A stretch of 64,000 nucleotides of DNA from Methanolobus sp. Its GTDB lineage: Archaea > Halobacteriota > Methanosarcinia > Methanosarcinales > Methanosarcinaceae. Shown one piece after another: positions 38,287-48,338 of the stretch (positions within the stretch are counted from its first letter, which is position 1; each line of letters begins with the position of its first letter). The notes below the pieces were generated by a model. That model saw only the letters and a program-made list of their open reading frames with translations, did no database searches and was not told where the DNA came from. The translations under genes were made by a program, and so were the position numbers. Location of the stretch: the NCBI RefSeq assembly GCF_016278385.1, contig NZ_JADQBY010000004.1, positions 26,298 through 90,297 of the forward strand. The letters run 5' to 3'.

Positions 38287-38502
38287 TCAATCCTCTGCGC
38301 TAAAATGCCACTGACAATCATCTGAAATATTGTCCTGGGCCAAGGGCATATATTCTTCTTTGTAACGGGGCAGATCTGCACTTGCATATTTAGGGAAAAC
38401 AAGAGACACTTCTTTCTGGTAGGTAGTTCCATCAGGGCTTAAACTAACCCTAAACATAATCTCAGGCCTGCCGCCATTCTTTACTAGATCCGTACTACTC
38501 AC
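38287..38502 (-). CDS. Small protein of 71 residues, function unknown
   Basis: Acidic, soluble, with AAGGAGTGA about 6 bases before the ATG. The core (MFRVSLSPDGTTYQKEVSLVF) looks like a beta hairpin. Family not recognised. Gaps on both sides (about 220 bases each) show no other gene. Confidence 0.6.
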   Translation of the reverse strand: MSSTDLVKNGGRPEIMFRVSLSPDGTTYQKEVSLVFPKYASADLPRYKEEYMPLAQDNISDDCQWHFSAED

Positions 38503-38630
38503 ATTAATTCACTCCTTCAAATTACCTCATTTAGATTGTCTTTGTGATTTTCCACACCCATACCTAAAATACAACAGGATAATGAGAAATGGAAACATCC
38601 TCAAACTCACCACAATACACATTATCAATA

Positions 38631-38666
38631 ACACATATAAACTGATTGGTTTACAATAATATGTGT
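38631..38666. repeat. 8-base inverted repeat upstream of dcd
   Basis: ACACATAT at 38631-38638 and ATATGTGT at 38659-38666 with a 20-base spacer, 73 bases before the dcd start. Confidence 0.35.
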
Positions 38667-38738
38667 GATAGATAACACACCACACACCCAGTCTGCGACT
38701 TGCCAAACAGATATATCCAATAAGGAAAACCTAGAACC

Positions 38739-39251
38739 ATGACACTCTTATCAAGAAACGAGCTCAGAGACATAATTAACAGCGATACACCACTCGTAGA
38801 GAATATGATTGATACTGAAACCCAGCTCCAGCCAAACAGCGTGGAACTCACCCTCAAAAACATAGAGAAATATGTAGACGCAGGAGCAGTTGATTTTGAC
38901 AATAGCGAAAGAAAAACACCATCCACAGAAACGATAGAGTTTGATGATAAAGACTGGGCACATCTTGATCAGGGTGCATATAAAATAACATTCAACGAAA
39001 TTGTGAATATTCCACTTGACCTTGCAGCCATCGCAAGACCCAGATCAACATTACTCAGGTGTGGAGCAAATATCGGAACTGCCGTATGGGATTCAGGATA
39101 CAGAGGCAGAAGCGAATCAATGCTTGTAGTACACAATCCCCATGGATTCGGGCTGAAAAGAAATGCCAGGGTTATGCAACTATTATTCTTCAATCTTCAT
39201 AGTGAACTTACAGAAGGATACAGTGGTAAATACCAGCATGAGAACCTATGA
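38739..39251 (+). CDS. dcd: dCTP deaminase / dUTPase family protein
   Basis: Makes dUTP or dUMP from dCTP for thymidylate synthesis. 170 residues; trimer-type jelly roll with ARPRSTLLRCG, the catalytic-Glu region WDSGYRGRSES, and HNPHGFGLKRNARVMQL. Whether it only deaminates or also hydrolyses dUTP cannot be told. The aldolase paralogue starts 54 bases downstream. Confidence 0.88.
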   Translation: MTLLSRNELRDIINSDTPLVENMIDTETQLQPNSVELTLKNIEKYVDAGAVDFDNSERKTPSTETIEFDDKDWAHLDQGAYKITFNEIVNIPLDLAAIARPRSTLLRCGANIGTAVWDSGYRGRSESMLVVHNPHGFGLKRNARVMQLLFFNLHSELTEGYSGKYQHENL

Positions 39252-39305
39252 CACGACAATCTATTTTACGTTAGGATTATCTATAATTAAATCAATGACC
39301 CAATC

Positions 39306-40100
39306 ATGAGTGAAATTGGTAAATCTGTCAGGATGGAAAGGATCTTCGACCGTAATACAGGTAATACTATTATTATCCCCATGGATCATGGAGTAGGAGC
39401 AGGACCGATAAAAGGCATAATTGATCTGCCCACCGCTGTGAACAAAGTTGCAGATGGAGGAGCAAATGCAGTACTCGGACATATGGGACTTCCAAAACAT
39501 GGCCACCGTGGATATGGCAGAGACATAGGACTTATCATACACCTCTCAGCTTCAACTTCTCTGGGGCCTGATCCAAATCACAAGGTAATCGTCACAGACA
39601 TTGAAGAGGCTATTAAAATAGGAGCAGATGCAGTATCCATCCACGTTAATGTTGGTGCTGAGGATGAAGCAGAGATGCTTCAGGATATGGGACATATTGC
39701 CCGCAAATGTGACGAATGGGGAATGCCATTGCTTGCTATGATGTACCCAAGGGGACCTAAAGTAACTTCCGAACACGATGTGGAATACGTCAAACACGCA
39801 GCAAGAATCGGAGCAGAACTAGGTGCGGATATTGTCAAGACAAACTACACAGGAGACATAGATACTTTCAAAGAGGTAGTCAGGGGATGTCCCGTACCTG
39901 TCGTTATTGCAGGCGGACCAAGAATGGACACTGAAAAGGAACTTCTTGAAATGGTATACGATTCCCTTGAAGCCGGTGGCAAAGGTGTTGCAATAGGAAG
40001 AAACGTATTCCAGTCAGATAATCCTACAAAGCTTGTATCACATATTTCAAAGATTGCACACAAGGGTATGACTCCAGAAGAGGCACTTGGATCAGAGTAA
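39306..40100 (+). CDS. ADH synthase / class I fructose-bisphosphate aldolase paralogue
   Basis: 264 residues, close kin of the enzyme at 24684 throughout, including [13 protein letters not shown] and the Schiff-base region IVKTNYTGD, where Leu is replaced by Asn next to the Thr-Tyr. In methanogens one paralogue serves the aromatic route and the other acts as fructose-bisphosphate aldolase or makes 6-deoxy-5-ketofructose 1-phosphate. Because the other copy sits in the aromatic operon, this one is the better aldolase candidate; that is inference. Confidence 0.88.
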   Translation: MSEIGKSVRMERIFDRNTGNTIIIPMDHGVGAGPIKGIIDLPTAVNKVADGGANAVLGHMGLPKHGHRGYGRDIGLIIHLSASTSLGPDPNHKVIVTDIEEAIKIGADAVSIHVNVGAEDEAEMLQDMGHIARKCDEWGMPLLAMMYPRGPKVTSEHDVEYVKHAARIGAELGADIVKTNYTGDIDTFKEVVRGCPVPVVIAGGPRMDTEKELLEMVYDSLEAGGKGVAIGRNVFQSDNPTKLVSHISKIAHKGMTPEEALGSE

Positions 40101-40513
40101 TATTTATATAGTACATCGTTTCCAGTGGAAATCAGGGGGTTTTGCCTAAATCCCACTAAGTTCTTTTTTTTGTGTATCACAGAGTTTAATGTGTAATGTA
40201 GTTGAAAATACATCTACAAAGTAATTATAGTAAAAACCAGAAAAAGATAGGAAGAACAAGGCCAGTGTTGAAATGACCAATTGAATCATATAAAGATGGT
40301 GGTACGATATGATATGATTTGATTTAATTCGGCCTTGCTCACACAGTAAAAGTATGAACATGCATATAAACATAATGAACCCGATTTTATCAAAAAACTA
40401 CATGATTTAAGATTGTTGTGAGCATCGCTTTTTTCTAAGAACTTTCGTTACTATTAAATGCAATGGGCATATCGATGGATTCATAATAATTACAAATATT
40501 CAGAGGATAATCT
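40101..40513. other. Intergenic region of 413 bases
   Basis: Short hairpin-like TTTCCAGTGGAAA and a T8 run near 40122-40174 may end the aldolase transcript. The rest is AT-rich with a repeated GATATGATATGATTTGATTTAATT run near 40303-40328. A 75-codon minus-strand frame here lacks a ribosome site and is not called. The glyS promoter should lie near its right end. Confidence 0.4.
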
Positions 40514-42259
40514 ATGGATAAATATGAACAGGTAATAGAACTGGCAAAGCGCCGGGGATTCCTATGGAACTCTTTCGAACTCTACGGAGGAACCGCCGGA
40601 TTTTACGATTACGGACCTCTTGGAAGCACCCTCAAACGTAGAATAGAACAGATTTGGCGTGAAACCTATGTAGTCCAGGAAGGCTACATGGAGATTGAAG
40701 CACCAACCATCGGTATCGAAGAAGTTTTTGTAGCATCCGGTCACGTAGGTGGTTTCTCAGATCCTCTTTGTGAATGCAAATGCTGCGGAGAAGCTTTCAG
40801 GGCAGACCATCTTGTGGACAAGATAGTAGCTGTAGCAGATTCATTAAACAACGAGGAACTTGACAAAGTAATAAAAGAAAACAACGTGAAGTGCCCCGAG
40901 TGTGAAGGCGATCTTGGAGAGACATACGAGTTCAACCTCATGTTCAAGACAAACATAGGACCTGGTGCAGGCAGACAGGGATACATGCGCCCCGAAACCG
41001 CACAGGGAATGTTTGTGGACTTTTTAAGACTTGCACGTTTCTACCGGGAAAAGCTCCCCTTCGGTGCAACACAAATTGGAAAATCCTACCGTAACGAGAT
41101 ATCTCCAAGACAAGGAGTAATAAGACTCAGGGAATTCACCCAGGCAGAAGCTGAGATATTTATTGATCCCAATGACAAGAAACATGCCAACTTCAGCAGA
41201 TTTGCCAACACTGTGATCAACCTCTATTCGGATGAGGGGCAAGACAGGGAAGAAGTAGAGAAGATGCCCCTTGGCGAAGCAGTCAAAAATGGTATAATTG
41301 CCCATGAGTTTCTGGCATATCAGATAGGACTTACCAATCACTTCCTCCAGCGCGTAGGAATAACAGCGGATAAACTGAGATTCAGACAGCATAAGAAAGA
41401 TGAGATGGCACATTACGCCATTGACTGCTGGGATGCTGAGATCGAGACCGACAGGTTCGGTTGGGTAGAAGTGGTCGGAATTGCAGACAGAACAGACTAT
41501 GACCTGAAAGCCCATGCAGGAGTTAGCAAGACCGAGCTCTCAATCTATAGAGAGTACAGTGAACCTAAGATAGTTACACAGTTTGTAGTCAAACCCAATA
41601 TGGGAAAACTCGGACCACTTTTTAAAGGTAAGGCAAAGGCTGTGGCTGATGCACTGAAAGCCCTTGGTCAGGCTGAACTTGAACAGGATAACATCACAGT
41701 TGTAGTAGATGGTGAAGAGTTCACAGTTCCCGGAGAGATTGTAGAGTTTGCAGACGAAACTGTAAAGATCAGTGGCGAAAACATCATACCTCACGTTATA
41801 GAGCCTTCCTACGGTATTGACAGGATATTCTACTCAACAATGGAACATGCTTTTGAAGAGGAAATGGTCGCCGGAAAGGAAGACACTGAAGAAGAAGCAA
41901 GGATTGTGATGAGACTCAGAAAAGAGGTCGCTCCTGTACAGGTAGCCATCCTTCCGCTCCTTACACGAGAAGAGCTCATCAACCCTGCAAAAAGCATTGA
42001 AATACAGTTGAAGCAGAAAGGACTACTCGTATCCTATGACGATTCCGGTACCATTGGAAGACGTTACAGGAGAAATGATGAGATTGGAACACCATATTCT
42101 GTTACCATCGACTACGATACACTTGAAGACAATTCTGTGACCATCAGGGACAGGGACAACATGAAACAGATCCGTGCTCCAATGGAAGGTATTGCAGACC
42201 TGCTCCATGAGCTTATATACATGGGCAAAGACTTTGAGAGTGCCGGAAAGGCACTCTGA
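40514..42259 (+). CDS. glyS: Glycyl-tRNA synthetase (alpha2 type)
   Basis: Class II synthetase, 581 residues. Motif 2 YRNEISPRQGVIRLREF and motif 3 PSYGIDRIFYS are intact, with an N-terminal catalytic insert containing two Cys-x2-Cys pairs (CECKCC, CPEC) that may bind zinc. The anticodon-binding domain is about 475-575. Monocistronic. Confidence 0.97.
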   Translation: MDKYEQVIELAKRRGFLWNSFELYGGTAGFYDYGPLGSTLKRRIEQIWRETYVVQEGYMEIEAPTIGIEEVFVASGHVGGFSDPLCECKCCGEAFRADHLVDKIVAVADSLNNEELDKVIKENNVKCPECEGDLGETYEFNLMFKTNIGPGAGRQGYMRPETAQGMFVDFLRLARFYREKLPFGATQIGKSYRNEISPRQGVIRLREFTQAEAEIFIDPNDKKHANFSRFANTVINLYSDEGQDREEVEKMPLGEAVKNGIIAHEFLAYQIGLTNHFLQRVGITADKLRFRQHKKDEMAHYAIDCWDAEIETDRFGWVEVVGIADRTDYDLKAHAGVSKTELSIYREYSEPKIVTQFVVKPNMGKLGPLFKGKAKAVADALKALGQAELEQDNITVVVDGEEFTVPGEIVEFADETVKISGENIIPHVIEPSYGIDRIFYSTMEHAFEEEMVAGKEDTEEEARIVMRLRKEVAPVQVAILPLLTREELINPAKSIEIQLKQKGLLVSYDDSGTIGRRYRRNDEIGTPYSVTIDYDTLEDNSVTIRDRDNMKQIRAPMEGIADLLHELIYMGKDFESAGKAL

Positions 42260-42350
42260 ATCCTTTTTTGATCATACAACACTTTCACCCCACTTAGCTC
42301 AGGTTTAAAAGTCTGAAGAGTGTATATATGGCAAACTAAGGGCCATAGAC

Positions 42351-44621
42351 ATGCCAGAATACATCAGACATCCCTTGATTAAAGCAGATGCTGTTGAGCA
42401 GAGGCTCTACCAGCTTGATCTGGCAGGCAAGGCACTTGATACATCAACATTAGTAGTCCTTCCAACAGGTCTTGGTAAAACGGTCATTTCCCTGCTCGTT
42501 ATGGCATCCCGACTCGAAAAATATGGGGGGAAAGTGGTAGTCCTCTCACCAACCAAACCACTTGTTGAGCAACATGCTTCTTTTTTCAAAAATGTATTTC
42601 AACTCCCGGAAGGCGAGGTCCTGACATTCACAGGCAGTGTGAACCCTGAAAAAAGGGCAGAGTTATGGGAGAGAGGTAAAGTTATTGTATCCACACCCCA
42701 GGTCATTGAGAATGATATCCTGACAAAGAGAATAAGCCTTGAGAATGTCACACACATAACATTTGATGAGGCACATAGGGCTGTTGGCAATTACGCTTAC
42801 ACATACATTGCAGAGAAATATTATGAAACTGCAAAGAATCCCCTTTGTCTTGGCATCACTGCAAGTCCCGGAAGTTCAGATGAGAAGATAGCAGAGGTTT
42901 GTGAGTCATTACACATAGAATCCGTTGCAGTGAAAACAGAATCCGATAAAGATGTCATGCCTTACATTCACAAAAAAGATGTAGAATGGAGACGCATCGA
43001 CCTCCCGGATGGAATGAAAGAGATAAAGGACCTGCTTAACAACGTGCTTGTGGACCGGTTCAAAAAACTGACAGAACTTGGATATCCCATATATAACCAG
43101 AAATACGTCTCAAAAAAGGACCTGCTTGGACTTCAGGGAAAACTGCAAGGAGAGTTAAGAGGTGGTATGCCAGACTCTTCGGTTTACAGTGCAATATCCC
43201 TCCTTGCAGAGATTATGAAAGTGAACCATGCAGTTGAGATCACGGAGACGCAAGGTATTGAATCACTGCGCATGTACATGGAGAGACTTGACAATGAGGC
43301 ATACTCAAAAAACGGCAGTAAGGCATCCAAGCGTCTTGCAGAAGACCTGTACATCAGACAGGTAGTACGGTGCCTGAAAGACTGCGATATAGAGCATCCT
43401 AAACTGGAGTATGTAAAAAGTATAGTGCTTGATGAACTGGAAAATAAGCCACATTCCAGAGTTATTGTTTTTGCAAACTATCGTGATACTGCCGAGATGA
43501 TCACAAACGCACTATCAGAAATAGAGGGAATAAGACCTGTAAGATTTGTTGGCCAGGCATCTAAATACAAGGACAAGGGTCTGACACAGAAACAACAGGT
43601 TGAGATCATCGAACAGTTCAAAACCGGAGATTATAATGTTCTTGTGGCAACGTCTGTTGCAGAGGAAGGACTTGATATACCATCCACTGACCTTGTTCTT
43701 TTTTATGAACCAATCCCTTCAGAAATCAGAAGTATCCAGAGGAAAGGCAGGACCGGAAGGAAGCACGAAGGACGTGTGGTTGTTCTTGTAACCAAAGGAA
43801 CCAGAGATGAAGGCTACTACTGGAGCAGTCTTTCCAGGGAAAGGAAGATGCAAAGCAACATGAAAGAGCTTCAGGCATCCATGCCTGCAAAGAAAAATAG
43901 TGCCATTGCAGAAGAGTTTGCAGCGGAATTTCCGGATGAAGAACAGAAAACGCTGTTTGAGTATGAACACAATGATGATAAAATAAGAATAGTTGTGGAC
44001 CAAAGAGAGATTCGCAGCTCAGTTGCCCGAAACCTTGACAGGAGCGGAGCGGAGATCATTGTCAAAACCCTGGAGGTTGCAGATTACATCCTCAGTGACC
44101 GTATAGCTGTTGAAAGGAAAGAAACACAGGACTTCATCAGCTCACTCATTGAACAGAAGTTGTTCGAACAAATTGCAAACCTTTCCAGAACGTATGAAAA
44201 ACCCGTACTTATTGTTGAAGGTGAAAGCCTTTTTAATTGCAGAGGAATGAATCCTAATGCAATACAGGGTGCATTGTCCTCAATCTCCCTTGATTTTGGA
44301 GTTTCTGTTTTTTACACCCGTGACGCAGAAGACACTGCTTCCATGCTGATACAAATAGCAAAAAGGGAGCAAGTTGATGAGAAGAGAGAAGTAAACATGC
44401 ACGGGAAGAAATCTGCACCCATGTTGCCCCAACAGCAGGAATATGTGATATCATCTATCTCAGATATCGGACCAAAGGCTGCACGTAATCTATTGCATCA
44501 TTTCCACACGGTTGAAAACATTATGAAAGCGAGTTACGAAGAACTATTGGAAGTTAACAACATAGGCCCGAAGACTGCAGCCAGGATTAGAGAAATAGTA
44601 GGCAGTGAGTACAAGAATTGA
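42351..44621 (+). CDS. hef: Hef helicase/nuclease (XPF/FANCM family)
   Basis: Acts on stalled forks. 756 residues: SF2 helicase with Walker A PTGLGKT (38-44), DEAH box (DEAHRAVGNY), motif VI QRKGRTGR; then an XPF-type nuclease with IAVERKETQDFISSLI; then a C-terminal tandem helix-hairpin-helix (ISDIGPKAARNLL, VNNIGPKTAARI). Both helicase and nuclease halves keep their key residues. Confidence 0.96.
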   Translation: MPEYIRHPLIKADAVEQRLYQLDLAGKALDTSTLVVLPTGLGKTVISLLVMASRLEKYGGKVVVLSPTKPLVEQHASFFKNVFQLPEGEVLTFTGSVNPEKRAELWERGKVIVSTPQVIENDILTKRISLENVTHITFDEAHRAVGNYAYTYIAEKYYETAKNPLCLGITASPGSSDEKIAEVCESLHIESVAVKTESDKDVMPYIHKKDVEWRRIDLPDGMKEIKDLLNNVLVDRFKKLTELGYPIYNQKYVSKKDLLGLQGKLQGELRGGMPDSSVYSAISLLAEIMKVNHAVEITETQGIESLRMYMERLDNEAYSKNGSKASKRLAEDLYIRQVVRCLKDCDIEHPKLEYVKSIVLDELENKPHSRVIVFANYRDTAEMITNALSEIEGIRPVRFVGQASKYKDKGLTQKQQVEIIEQFKTGDYNVLVATSVAEEGLDIPSTDLVLFYEPIPSEIRSIQRKGRTGRKHEGRVVVLVTKGTRDEGYYWSSLSRERKMQSNMKELQASMPAKKNSAIAEEFAAEFPDEEQKTLFEYEHNDDKIRIVVDQREIRSSVARNLDRSGAEIIVKTLEVADYILSDRIAVERKETQDFISSLIEQKLFEQIANLSRTYEKPVLIVEGESLFNCRGMNPNAIQGALSSISLDFGVSVFYTRDAEDTASMLIQIAKREQVDEKREVNMHGKKSAPMLPQQQEYVISSISDIGPKAARNLLHHFHTVENIMKASYEELLEVNNIGPKTAARIREIVGSEYKN

Positions 44622-44665
44622 TTTGAAATTAGTAAACAGTGGGCGGATTTCCACCCACATCAATA

Positions 44666-45136
44666 TTAATTACGCATTTTTCCAGCTATGTCCATGCAAC
44701 GGTCGATAAGATCAAGATACTCAGCTATTCTCCTGCCATCGGCCTCTCCCTGCATCTCGCGCGCCATGGAAGTCATCTTACTGATCAGCAGAGACTCCAG
44801 TTCAGAAAATGAACCCGACACAGAAGCAGAATCCACTGCTGACCTGACTGTCGTTTTTTCCAGAGAGACAGATTTCTCAGAACTTGCCGCAACCGAGTTT
44901 TCTTTTTCTTTCATAGAAGATAGTTCATTTTTTCCAGAGGAAGATTGAACTGGAGCGGGAGCAGGACTGACAGCTCTGCGAGGGTCACGAATATCCTCAC
45001 AAACAGGACATAATACACGCCCCTGGTACCTGAAGAGAGGGGCACCACAACTATCACAATGTTGTGCCAGCATAGTGCCTCCTATCTCAAGCATTTTAGA
45101 TATCTTCTGTATATTTTCATCATCTGTGTTTGACAT
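44666..45136 (-). CDS. Sjogren's syndrome/scleroderma autoantigen 1 (p27) zinc-ribbon protein
   Basis: 156 residues. N-terminal zinc ribbon with CDSCGAPLF and LCPVCEDIR, preceded by a helix (KISKMLEIGGTMLAQH) typical of the family. A Ser-rich linker (about 55-110) and a C-terminal helix follow. Archaeal roles are not established; nucleic-acid binding is plausible. Convergent with hef. Confidence 0.82.
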   Translation of the reverse strand: MSNTDDENIQKISKMLEIGGTMLAQHCDSCGAPLFRYQGRVLCPVCEDIRDPRRAVSPAPAPVQSSSGKNELSSMKEKENSVAASSEKSVSLEKTTVRSAVDSASVSGSFSELESLLISKMTSMAREMQGEADGRRIAEYLDLIDRCMDIAGKMRN

Positions 45137-45254
45137 ATTATCTCCTTTTTCTCAAAACCTATAATACCAATGAAAGTCTTTTTATAGAATATAATTATTT
45201 AGGAATAAATTGAGCAACCCTATTTTGATTTTAAGCTTATCAAGGTGATCCCAT

Positions 45255-45521
45255 ATGTCAAATTTTGAACAAGTCATTGTAGAATGTAAACAAAAGTTAG
45301 AATATATCGCAAACGATAATTCAGTACCAAGAAATATAAGGCGTTCTGCAAATGAAATTCTGGAAACATTGAGCAAAAAAGATGAACCACTCTTCTTGAG
45401 AACCTCATCCAGCATATCTATTCTCGAAGATATTAGCAACGATCCTAACATCCCTGTCCACACAAGGACACTCATATGGGATGTTGCAAGCCAGCTCGAA
45501 ACCATCCCGGTTGACGAGTAG
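45255..45521 (+). CDS. UPF0147 family protein
   Basis: 88 residues, all-helical, with [12 protein letters not shown] and the repeat-like [17 protein letters not shown] that mark UPF0147. Conserved in archaea, function unknown. Ends with TAG. Confidence 0.92.
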   Translation: MSNFEQVIVECKQKLEYIANDNSVPRNIRRSANEILETLSKKDEPLFLRTSSSISILEDISNDPNIPVHTRTLIWDVASQLETIPVDE

Positions 45522-45668
45522 AATAATCGAACAGCATTATTTGTTCGTTTTTAACCTTTTTTTGATATTTAAACCAACTTAATTATTTTTCTCACACATT
45601 TAGCTCTGTTTATACTGTGCTTTTGAAAAACTGTTTATACCAAGCTGCAAATTAACTAAAGGGTTGGA

Positions 45669-46304
45669 ATGATCAATAACATATCCTGTAGTATCAAAAA
45701 CAACTTTGAAGAAAAAGATAAAGCAAGAGAGAGTACTCTGGCGATTTCCAGAGATGTTGTACGTAATTGCAGAGCAGCAATGTACAAAATACATAACAAG
45801 GATTTCAGCAAGGCGTTCATGTTAATTGGAAAAGCAGAAGAGATGCTTAAAAAAATTGACGGGCTGCTGCAAAATTACCCCGACATATACTACTCAGGTT
45901 ACCTGGAACATGCACAACAAGAATTTGTGGAATGCATAGTCGTTTACAATATCCTTAAAAAAGACAGCGAAGGAGATAAAATGCCAGGTCCTGGTGATCT
46001 TAATGTTAGTGATGTTGCATATCTGAACGGACTCGGGGACGTAAGCGGGGAACTCAGGAGACATACACTGGACCTCATCAGGAAAGGCACTCCTGAAGAG
46101 GGCGAAACATACCTTCAATTGATGGAAGAGATACACAATTGTCTTATGATGTTCGACTACCCGGATGCAATGACCCATGGACTCAGGCATAAAACCGATG
46201 TAACAAGATCTATCATAGAAAAGACCCGAGGAGACCTAACCAATGCAATACGCCAACAGATGCTGGAAAGGGCCATGAAGGATTTTGAAAATAAAATTAA
46301 TTAG
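45669..46304 (+). CDS. Translin family protein
   Basis: 211 residues, helical; KARESTLAISRDVVRNCRAA near the N-terminus and AYLNGLGDVSGELRRH with GLRHKTDVTRSIIEKTRGDL near the C-terminus are translin hallmarks. Translins bind single-stranded nucleic acid and some degrade RNA. It is followed 28 bases later by sepS, so the two may be co-transcribed. Confidence 0.9.
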   Translation: MINNISCSIKNNFEEKDKARESTLAISRDVVRNCRAAMYKIHNKDFSKAFMLIGKAEEMLKKIDGLLQNYPDIYYSGYLEHAQQEFVECIVVYNILKKDSEGDKMPGPGDLNVSDVAYLNGLGDVSGELRRHTLDLIRKGTPEEGETYLQLMEEIHNCLMMFDYPDAMTHGLRHKTDVTRSIIEKTRGDLTNAIRQQMLERAMKDFENKIN

Positions 46305-46332
46305 TTCACTATCAATATTACGAGGAAAATAC

Positions 46333-47952
46333 ATGAAATTCAATCCTGATGATATCAAAAAAGCGGTAAACGAGGATTTTGACGCTGCATGGAACAATGG
46401 AAAGTACTACATCAGTGAAACAAAACTGAATGACCAGTACCCACATATGAAAATCAAATATGGAAAACCACATCCCGTATATGACACTATCTCAAAGCTT
46501 CGTGATGCATACCTTAGAATGGGATTCGGAGAAATGATGAACCCCCTCATAGTTGATGAGAAAGAGGTTCATAAACAGTTCAGCCACGAGGCACTTGCCG
46601 TCCTTGACAGGTGTTTCTACCTTGCAGGACTTCCACGTCCAAATGTAGGCATATCAGATGAACGCATTGCCACCATCAAGGAAATTCTAGGTGACATCGA
46701 TGATGAGGCGATTGAAACTATCAGAAAAGTATTACATTCATACAAAAAAGGCGAGGTTGAAGGAGATGACCTCGTACCTGAGATGGCAGCAGGCATTAAT
46801 GTGTCTGACTCACTGATTGTTGAAATGATAGATCAGGTCTTCCCAGAGTTCAAAGAACTTATACCCCAGGCAACAAAGAAGACACTCAGAAGTCACATGA
46901 CATCAGGTTGGTTCATAAGTCTTGCATCGCTCATTGAGCGTGAAAACCCACCTTTCAATTTATTCTCCATTGACCGTTGCTTCAGGAGAGAACAGGATGA
47001 GGATGCAGCACGTCTTATGACATACTACTCAGCATCCTGTGTCATTATGGATGAGAACGTGACCATCGACCATGGAAAAGCAGTTGCTCAGGGACTATTA
47101 TCACAATTCGGTTTTGAGAAGTTCATGTTCAGGCCTGATGACAAACGCAGCAAATATTACGTACCTGACACCCAAATAGAGGTCTTTGCATATCATCCAA
47201 ATCTGGTGGGTTCTAAGACCAAATATTCCGATGGATGGATAGAGATAGCAACCTTCGGAATTTATTCGCCTACAGCCCTCTCACAGTACAATATACCCTA
47301 TCCTGTGATGAACCTCGGCCTTGGCGTAGAGAGACTTGCAATGATACTCCACGATGCAACCGACATACGCTCACTCACCTACCCGCAGATCACGCAATAC
47401 TCCGAATGGAAGATGACTGATAATGAGCTTTCAAGAATGACCTATGTGGAAAATGTTCCGGAGACTGCAGAAGGCAAGGAAATAGTAAAGGCTATCACAG
47501 CTATATGCGAAAAATATTCTGCAACCCCAAGTCCATGTCAGTTCCCTGCATGGGAAGGAACCATCAACGGAAAGACTGTGAAAGTCTCAGTTATCGAGCC
47601 TGAAGAGGAAACAAAACTTTGTGGACCTGCTGTGTTCAATGAAGTGGTTGCATACAACAGTGATATCCTAGGAGTGCCTGACAACAAGAAGTGGAAAGAA
47701 GTACTTGAGAACCATTCCGCAAGGACCGGTGTCAGATTCCTTGACGCATTCGCATGCCAGGCTGCAAAGGATATAGAGGATGCCGTTGCAAACGGTGAGA
47801 CTGAAGTTGAGACAAGAGTAAGGATAGTAAAGGTACCTTCGGAGATCAACATTCGTCTTGAGCCTCTTGCACAGCGTTTCATTACAAGCAACAAGAAGAA
47901 GATAGACATCCGTGGACCTGTATTCACAACAGTAAGGGCAACTATTGAATAA
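46333..47952 (+). CDS. sepS: O-phosphoseryl-tRNA(Cys) synthetase
   Basis: Class II synthetase that charges tRNA-Cys with phosphoserine, the first step of indirect Cys-tRNA formation in methanogens. 539 residues from the ATG at 46333. Signatures: MTSGWFISLASL (phosphate-site Ser/Thr region), motif 2 DRCFRREQDEDAAR, and motif 3 GLGVERLAMILHD. A start at 46285 reads into the translin end and is rejected. The second enzyme, SepCysS, is not in the window. Confidence 0.97.
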   Translation: MKFNPDDIKKAVNEDFDAAWNNGKYYISETKLNDQYPHMKIKYGKPHPVYDTISKLRDAYLRMGFGEMMNPLIVDEKEVHKQFSHEALAVLDRCFYLAGLPRPNVGISDERIATIKEILGDIDDEAIETIRKVLHSYKKGEVEGDDLVPEMAAGINVSDSLIVEMIDQVFPEFKELIPQATKKTLRSHMTSGWFISLASLIERENPPFNLFSIDRCFRREQDEDAARLMTYYSASCVIMDENVTIDHGKAVAQGLLSQFGFEKFMFRPDDKRSKYYVPDTQIEVFAYHPNLVGSKTKYSDGWIEIATFGIYSPTALSQYNIPYPVMNLGLGVERLAMILHDATDIRSLTYPQITQYSEWKMTDNELSRMTYVENVPETAEGKEIVKAITAICEKYSATPSPCQFPAWEGTINGKTVKVSVIEPEEETKLCGPAVFNEVVAYNSDILGVPDNKKWKEVLENHSARTGVRFLDAFACQAAKDIEDAVANGETEVETRVRIVKVPSEINIRLEPLAQRFITSNKKKIDIRGPVFTTVRATIE

Positions 47953-48322
47953 GAGCGAACTTGACTACTGGTTCAACCCCTCTTCCCGCACATTGGAGGA
48001 ACTCAGAAAGCTTCAAAGCAAAGCCATCAAAAATCATAGTGTTGGAGATGGCTATGGGAAAATAGACAGAATAGCTTACGCAGAAGCACATTTTTGGATA
48101 TAGATCATCTGTGAAATGGCTATTCTGGACTATAACACTCTTGAAGTCGCTGAGAAGACAATGCATCTGTTTTTATGGAGTTTGAAATTGAGCAGGATAC
48201 CATTATGTTTGACTCCTGACATTTGCCTGGAAATGGTGAAACATTGTCTGAAAGGACATCATCTTCCAAAAACCAGGAGACTTTCCTTATGTATACAGCT
48301 GAAGAAAAAAAATGTGCAATAG
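47945..48322 (+). pseudogene. Frame split by TAG after sepS; decayed gene or pyrrolysine-type read-through
   Basis: A frame starts at TTG 47945, overlapping the sepS stop, and reads 52 coding-like residues (DYWFNPSSRTLEELRKLQS, GYGKIDRIAYAEAHFWI) to a TAG at 48101. The same frame stays open after the TAG to 48322. A different frame over 48150-48210 (SVFMEFEIEQDTIMFD) also looks coding, which favours a frameshifted remnant. Family not recognised. Confidence 0.35.
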
Positions 48323-48338
48323 AAAAGCAAAGAGTGAA

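Noticed and set aside
40146-40373. 75-codon minus-strand frame with a hydrophobic middle
   Set aside because: No ribosome site, very AT-rich, start in a low-complexity run, and no recognisable family.
45519-45521. TAG at the end of UPF0147 as pyrrolysine
   Set aside because: The 88-residue product is already full length for the family.
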